Shown here one piece after another: positions 57,966-64,000 of a stretch of 64,000 nt of DNA. The DNA lies in assembly GCA_047967505.1 (NCBI GenBank), contig CM106539.1; one strand, given 5' to 3'. A program made the translations under genes and the position numbers. The first letter of the stretch is position 1; each line of letters opens with the position of its first letter. Below the pieces are notes generated by a model. The model made no database searches and was not told where the DNA came from. It worked only from the letters and a program-made list of their open reading frames with translations. Origin of the DNA: Dipteris shenzhenensis (lineage: Eukaryota; Polypodiophyta; Polypodiopsida; Gleicheniales).

Positions 57966-60900
57966 AGCCAAGTTGCGGCCTGCTGGTATTGTGATAATTC
58001 TTTTTATCTTAAATGGTGCATTGCCCTATCAGCTAGATTTAGATTTAGATGCTCGTTTGGGAGTGACTAAAATGAATTCGTTTAGACTTCACAAGCAGTT
58101 GTAGTTTGAATGAAGAGATTTGGACTACTTTTTGATTAGCCTTCTCCTTTAGTGCTAGCCTTCGTCATGGCTGAGTTTGCCCTTCACCTCCGGAGTGCCG
58201 ACAGAAACTCAGTACGAAGACTTTGTATAAATGGATGCTCAAGTATGTGTGGGTGTGTGGATTTGTATGTGTGAGAGCATACTTTTATACTATGGTCTAC
58301 ACCCACTGTTGGGCGCTGATGACGTCAGTGGGGATGTCATGGTAGCTAGTCCTTGCTATGTGTGATGGAGTTTATGGTTTTCAATCTTATGAGTGACTAT
58401 CGTGAGATTGAAACTGCACTATGTTGTGTTTTTAGAGGATGAGTTTGGGAATGTTCCTGGATTCATCTAGATATATATATTTGCAGCTGGGTTCCAGTAT
58501 AATAGCATCTATCAACAGAACCACCTCATTCGTGTGTTTTGTTGCCTGGCCTTGAAGTTTTACTCGATTGTCCTATGGACTCTTTACCACTTTCAGTATA
58601 TTCCAACTTCATGTAGTGGAACCAGCAAGATGATGCTCAGAAGACCAAACTGAAATTCATCTCTTTGGTTGCAAAATTGAACCCTCCAGTGGGTGACTTG
58701 AAACAAAGAATGATCCTAGAGTAACTCTGGAAAACTGTGCCGTGATGCTGGAGTTGGAACAGCAGTCCTATGAAATGGAGATGAAAACTAAGGTTGATCC
58801 CTGTCAGAAAATGTTTGTGTATTGCTAGTCTCGCTATTCCATCTCCCACGAGTGTATTTGTGTATCTGTCTACAGTGTCAAAGTTCTAGTTCATGTGCCA
58901 GTATTGATTTCTTTAGCCTTCAATTTGTAATGTGGCTTGAGTGCTTCATTTGTCATCAAGCTTGAAGTTGATCATGAAGACTCGTGGGCATAGTGCCAAA
59001 ATTTAACTGTTGGCCAATAAAGAATGACATGTGAATCGCTGCAAGCCCTCTTGCAATTGAGCTGTATCTTCCTCGTTTTTTATATGCTGAGAGCTGACTG
59101 TTGCTCATTACTTTAGGATTCCCATTTATTCAACGTCTGATTAAGAGATTATCCTCCCTGTGTCTCGTGTTTCTCTGTATGAGATCTTATCAATACCTCC
59201 AGCTTTACCATGCTAAGTCGAGTTTAACGAGTACAATAGAAATGTTGAGTAGACAGATTTTTGTGATAATTCTATGGTTTGTCATGGGAAACAATGACAT
59301 GCTATTTCTTCCCACCCTGTGGCTCCTTGGTTCAGACCTGCTTCAAACATGCTTTTGATGATCTAGCTCTTCTGGCTAAATGCAGATAGCTGTATATGAA
59401 AGCATGATACACTCAATGTTTAAAGTGTGATTAGTTTGTTTCAGATTTTTACAATACATTGCCCTCAGATGAAGTCAGCATCCAAGGGTGAGTCTGGCTG
59501 ATGCTAACATTGGCTGACAGCAACAGAAGACAGGAACACATGCACACCTGAAAGTAAAATAAGCTTTGATCATGCATTACTATTGGGAAGCAGGCAGACT
59601 TTTCTAAATCTTTATCTGACAACTCTATCTTGACAGGATGATTGTGTTATAATTTTCTTGATCCCTCTTGATAGCATCTTTTCTTTTAACCTTAGGCTCC
59701 ACTTTTTATACGTGAGCACAAATGTGTCACAGTTCGACAGGTATTGATTGTTTTGATTGAATATTCAGTTTAAACTTTTTATAAGCACATCTAGTGCGGA
59801 TGTATATCCATTCTAATATTGTTGAGCTGGCATACTAATGTTGTTAAAGGCGTAGATCATCGTTCTGCAATTCCCAGTCACCGACCCACACACATGCACA
59901 TACACACTCCATCTTGTATGAAGTAAAAGCTGGGTTAGACAAATGGGATACAAAAAGGCTCAGCAAAAAGCACAACAGTACTGGAAGCAGAATGTTTCTC
60001 ACTATGCATGAAAACAGTTGTATACTGGTAGAAAGGGAGACATTTGAGACTTTGCAGCATTCTTGTGTTAGATGAGCTGCTCTCCCTTTTTCTCCTTCAA
60101 GCAGCATCCTCACGTTCAACTCAAGGGCAGAGGCCCCACTAACAAGCCAGGGTCTTGAAGGCTAAAAGGTTCCATTGTGAGTCGACAAGCCTTCTCTCCC
60201 AAACAGTTATGTGGATCCTATTGGATTGTGTGCATCTCATAGTAAGTGCGGGCTTATTTATAGGTGTGCCCGCCCTTTTCAGGATAGGATTGCTGGACAG
60301 AGGCCTTTTTGAAGGCTGTTGGGGGGGCTCTATGGCTCAGCCTCTGGGGTTAGCTGGCCAGGGCACTCTTGTCCTTGATCCTGGTCAGGTCAAACCAAAC
60401 TGCAGGTCGGCTAAACCGAGCAGGCTGGTTGGTTGACTGACCTTGGGGTTTGGCCTATTTACTGGCCCTGGGTCGCGGCCTACTTGGCAAGCTATTAATA
60501 GCCCTACATTCTCCATTGTATGGCACTTCTTCTGGAGCATTCTCCTCCTCCTCTTGTGGTTGTTTCCTCTGCGAAATATACAGTTGTCATTGCCTCATTC
60601 GTGTGTCTATTCTCTCTTCCTCTCTGATTCAACGCAAGGCTAGTTGACGTTAGGTGAAGCTGAATTTTGGAAGTTTATAGAATTCCGTCAATTAGTGACG
60701 AAATCCCATTTTTTTCGGTCCAAAAATTGATGGAACTGGATGGAAATCCAGTTTAGAGGTGTTTTATGGGGTTTTCACCATCCTTGCATACCTAGACATA
60801 AAAGCAGAGCAGTTTCGACATTTTGCTGCGAGCTAGGGACGCCGTGACTCGGCGGCTTTCTATTCCCTCTTTCATTCCAATGATTTATGTTTGAGTTTTA

Positions 60901-61118
60901 TGTGTTTTCCATGTAAGTTTCCGTGCAGTTATTTGGGATTGCAATAGTAATTTTTTTGGTTCCTAAGATTGCAGATATTTCCCTAGTATAGGGAAAATGT
61001 ATTTGTTTCAATTGTGAGTATTTGGAGGTATGCCTGTGTAGAAGTATTTGGATTTCAACTTATACATATTTGAATTTTAGGTGGAGACATTGTATTTTTA
61101 AAAAATCAATCAACCTAA
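57966..61118. other. Non-coding stretch and probable 5' end of the terminal Gypsy element
   Basis: No gene is recognised between 57966 and 60150. From about 60450 the sequence resembles the end of an LTR and leader (pyrimidine-rich CTATTCTCTCTTCCTCTCTG at about 60608) preceding the gag at 61119. I cannot fix LTR borders or a PBS because the 3' LTR lies beyond the window. Confidence 0.4.
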
Positions 61119-62234
61119 ATGGAAGTTGAAGAAGAAGCTTCTAGGGTGGATCTCGCAGAATCGAGAGTTCGGTCGACCTCACAGGTGTCGCGCCCAATAG
61201 GCCATACACTGTCTGGTAGAATTGCATTATTGGAGGATGGCTTGCAACAGATTTTGGCTCAACATCTGCAAGCAAATGTAGGGCAATCCGAGCTTAGGAA
61301 AATGGTTCACAGTATGTCTACTAGACCATCTCATGTGGAGAAAGGTAAAGCTCCAATGGAGCCTAGAACCAATGTTCACACGCTCAAGCCTAGGAGGGCT
61401 AAGGTGCCTAATATTGCCAATTATAGGCCAGAAAAGTATTCTGGTCGGATGTCTGACCGTAGTTCCGATATCATAGAGATCTGGCTACACAATTGGGATG
61501 AGGCTTTCACCATTTCTGAAATCACGAATGATATGAAGAAAATCCGTGAGGCTACCCATATGTTTAATGAGGCAGTGGATAGATGGTAGAAAAAATAGCA
61601 GAAGGATGGAGTGGCATCCACTACTTGGAAGGGGTTCAAGCAAGAATTTAGAAAATACTTCTTGCCTCCTAATGGAGCATCTCGAGCTTGGGATCAGTAT
61701 AGAAACCTTTCATCAGAGAAATTTATCAGTGGTGGTTGAATACGCTAAGTTTAGAGAAAGTGTAATCAAAGTTTATGAACCTCTACCCAATTAGTACAGG
61801 TAAAATATTTTATCTTCGGACTCAACGATCGGATCAAGATGAAAGTTTGGGCTAAGTATGCAAACACGCTAAATGAAGCAATTGCCATAGCCTTAAACTA
61901 TGAGGATGCCAAAGGAAACAAACCAAGTGGGTTTGTGCAGGTTGGGACTTGGTATGAGTACCCAAAGAAAGCTAGATTTAAGAAGAAGTGGGTTCGCAAA
62001 GGGAGTGCCTCACAGCCTAGTGTACAAGCCAAGCAAGTGAAGCCAATTGAGACTCCTTCTAAACCAAGCACCACCATTGGAGTGAAAAGAAAAGTAACAC
62101 CAATGGCAGCCAGGGCTTGGTCAAAGTATTCTTTGACCCCAGAGCAAAACGAGAAAGCTAGGAGAGAAGGTTTGTGTTTTGGATGCGTTCAGCCTCATCA
62201 GTGGAAAGATTGTCCACGAAATAAGGATTGTTAG
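61119..62234 (+). pseudogene. Gypsy gag
   Basis: One frame from ATG 61119 with TAG codons at 61587 and 61596 and further decay around 61735-61800. Recognisable parts are the capsid segment (TTWKGFKQEFRKYFLPPNGA, about 61622-61681) and, at the C-terminus, a cysteine knuckle CFGCVQPHQWKDC (about 62178-62216), which has C-x2-C-x3-H-x4-C, one residue shorter than the usual CCHC spacing. The frame ends at TAG 62232. Confidence 0.82.
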
Positions 62235-62451
62235 GTGACTAAGATGTGATCTTAAAATGCGACGTGGAGATGGAGGGAAGTCCCAGAGTAGAACAGGTGC
62301 AGATTTAGCTAGCGGGATCTTCTCAGAGGTTAGTACCTATTTTGTTATGTGTGTCTATTGCTAAGCTAGTAAACAATGCACCTAATAATATCCTATCAAA
62401 GCTTGCATAGCAACAAGGTATACAACCTTTAATGATACGGAGTTAATTAAG

Positions 62452-62814
62452 ATGAAGACGCAAGTAGCCAATCATGATGTCATTGTGTTGTTTGACTCAG
62501 CGTCAAAGCATAATGTAATTAGCTCCAAGCTTGTAAAGAGTCTAAAATTAAAGACTAGCTCATCTGACTATGCATATACAGTCAGGATGGCAAACGGGGA
62601 TGTTCAACTAAAGTATGGGACCAAGGGATTACCTTGTTCGGAGAAGCTTAATTTCAAAATGACAAAACTTGCTCATGCAGATATAGCCGTGGGTAAGGCT
62701 TGGAATTCTAGGAAGAATCTAACCATAGATTGGAAAGAGCACATTTATCAATTCAAGATGAATGATGTGCTGTATGTTTATGAGGTGAAAGATATTTGCC
62801 TCAAGGACCGTTAG
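62452..62814 (+). pseudogene. Gypsy aspartic protease region
   Basis: VIVLFDSASKHNVISSKLVK occupies the protease active-site position. The usual D-S/T-G is D-S-A here, so either this copy or its family has lost the conserved Gly. The stretch KYGTKGLPC and the downstream strands fit a pepsin-like retroviral protease followed by a linker to the RT. Confidence 0.72.
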
Positions 62815-62852
62815 TTTTCGTAATGGAAGTTTGAAAAACTCAAGAAGAGTTT

Positions 62853-63962
62853 TTGTTTCTTTGTACAACATCGATAAAGCCGATTGATGATCCTTCAGCT
62901 AGCACTGATGTTACCCAAGATAGGGAGATGGCCAAGTTGGTTGATCAAATAGCAGAGGAGTTCTCTAGTTGTTTTAGGGATGAGTTGCCTTATGGGTTAC
63001 CTCCAGAGCAGAACGTTCAGCATAAGATTGAACTGATCTCGGGGGCAGAACTTGTAAATAGACCTCCCTATAGGTTAAGTTTTATGGAAGAAGCAGAGGT
63101 ACAAAGACAATTGCTCAAGTTGGGGTAGATTCAACCTAGTTTCTCACCTTTTTCTTCACGAGTGATATTGAAGAAAAAGAAAGATGACACTTTTCACCTT
63201 TATATAGATTATAGAGCGTTGAATAATTTCACTACTAAGCACATGTATTTGATGGCTCGGATTGATGACTTGCTAGATGCATTACATGAGGACATAATTT
63301 TTAGCAAGATAGATGTTAAATGTGGCTACCATCAAATTAGTCGAGGATGTGAATAAGACTACTGTTAGAAGCAATTTTGGACATTATGAGTTTTTGGAAA
63401 TGCTGTTTGGACTTACTAATGCTCCAGCTATATTCGTCATGCCTATGAACAATTTACTAAGCCTGTATATCGAGGAGTTCGTAGTACATTTTATTGATGA
63501 CATTCTTGTTTTCAACAAAAGTATTGCTGAGCATCATGAACACTTGAGAATAGTGTTCACAGTACTTTGAGGAAAGCCAGTCTATATGTAAATAAAAAGA
63601 AAACTGTGTTGTGCATGGTAAGACTTGAATATTTAGGATTCATTATTACTCTGAGGGGTTGGAAATGGATCCAAAGAAATTAGCTGCGACACTGACTTGG
63701 CCTATCCCTCAGAGTTTGACTACCTTGCTGTGATCATTCTTGGGATTTGACCAATTTTATCGAAGGCATATCAAAGGGTATTTTCGAGATAGTATCGCCA
63801 TTGACTAATCTGACCTCAGATAAATTACATTTTATATGGGGACAGAATCAACAAGAAAGTTTTAACGCCATAAAACAAGCTGTGGTCTTGGGACCGGTGT
63901 TAAAAATAATTGATCCCCGAAAACTATTTTTCATAGAAACTGATGCGAGTGGCATTGCGTAG
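62853..63962 (+). pseudogene. Gypsy reverse transcriptase and start of RNase H
   Basis: The segment LPPEQNVQHKIELISGAELV starts the RT. VILKKKKDDTFHLYIDYRAL (63160-63219), FSKIDVKCGYHQI (63300-63338) and FIDDILVFNKS (63490-63522; the Y-x-D-D box as F-I-D-D) follow across two frames, then FIEGISKGIFEIVSPLTNLT, KLHFIWGQNQQESFNAIKQA and FIETDASGIA, the beginning of RNase H. Single stops (63126, 63353 and others) and at least two frameshifts show it is dead. Confidence 0.88.
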
Positions 63963-64000
63963 GAGCAGTTCTCCTCCAAGAGGAAAGGTTGGTAGCCTTT

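Larger units (their letters stand above)
61119..64000 (+). mobile_element. Ty3/Gypsy retrotransposon, truncated by the window end
   Basis: Plus-strand gag, protease, reverse transcriptase and the start of the RNase H region occur in Gypsy order. Most segments share one reading frame (61119, 61839, 62853, 63162, 63747), while the protease and a later RT segment are in another. The integrase and 3' LTR must lie beyond position 64000. Confidence 0.92.

Overview
The window looks like nuclear DNA of a land plant. It holds Ty1/Copia and Ty3/Gypsy retrotransposons whose primer-binding sites match plant initiator-Met tRNA, a long degraded array of the plant telomere unit CCCTAAA, and a small spliced host gene of a SAM-domain type. 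Gene density is very low and most of the sequence is decayed mobile DNA, satellites and microsatellites. A seed-free plant (bryophyte, lycophyte or fern) is my guess; the sequence does not name the species.

Layout. 1-2683: 5' part of a Copia element, minus strand (family A). 2684-9550: non-coding DNA with degenerate repeats, a (TCC)n tract and a 300-bp foldback near 8.5-8.8 kb. 9920-13461: large pseudogene with a DUF7869-like core, minus strand. 13640-14660: interstitial telomere-like array, then a GGGAGT minisatellite. 16430-19140 and 27380-30480: two blocks of a satellite built from near-perfect palindromes, separated by CT-rich DNA and a nearly full-length Copia element at 21493-27376 (family B; LTRs, PBS, PPT and a matching TCTCT flank). 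31930-39171: a decayed minus-strand locus with a ParB-like domain, a SET domain and a class I methyltransferase-like exon, cut by a solo LTR (family C) at 34388-35016. 39250-44075: palindromic GATTTGGCC minisatellites with a perfect small non-autonomous LTR element at 39407-40514. 44129-46834: a second DUF7869-like gene, plus strand. 46835-51460: a mosaic of fragments (Copia B, LTR C, Copia A, Gypsy). 51500-56650: mostly non-coding. 56833-57499: a three-exon SAM-domain gene, the only gene I judge intact. 57500-58000: tandem repeats downstream of it. 61119 to the end: a Ty3/Gypsy element, cut by the window edge.

The SAM gene is probably the only functional host gene. The protein-coding remnants elsewhere share a decay style: long constant reading frames broken mainly by in-frame stops at expected Gln or Arg codons, which suggests C-to-T loss in methylated DNA. 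The most unusual content is the ParB-like/SET/methyltransferase locus and the pair of DUF7869-like genes, both of which look like multi-domain families scattered among mobile elements.
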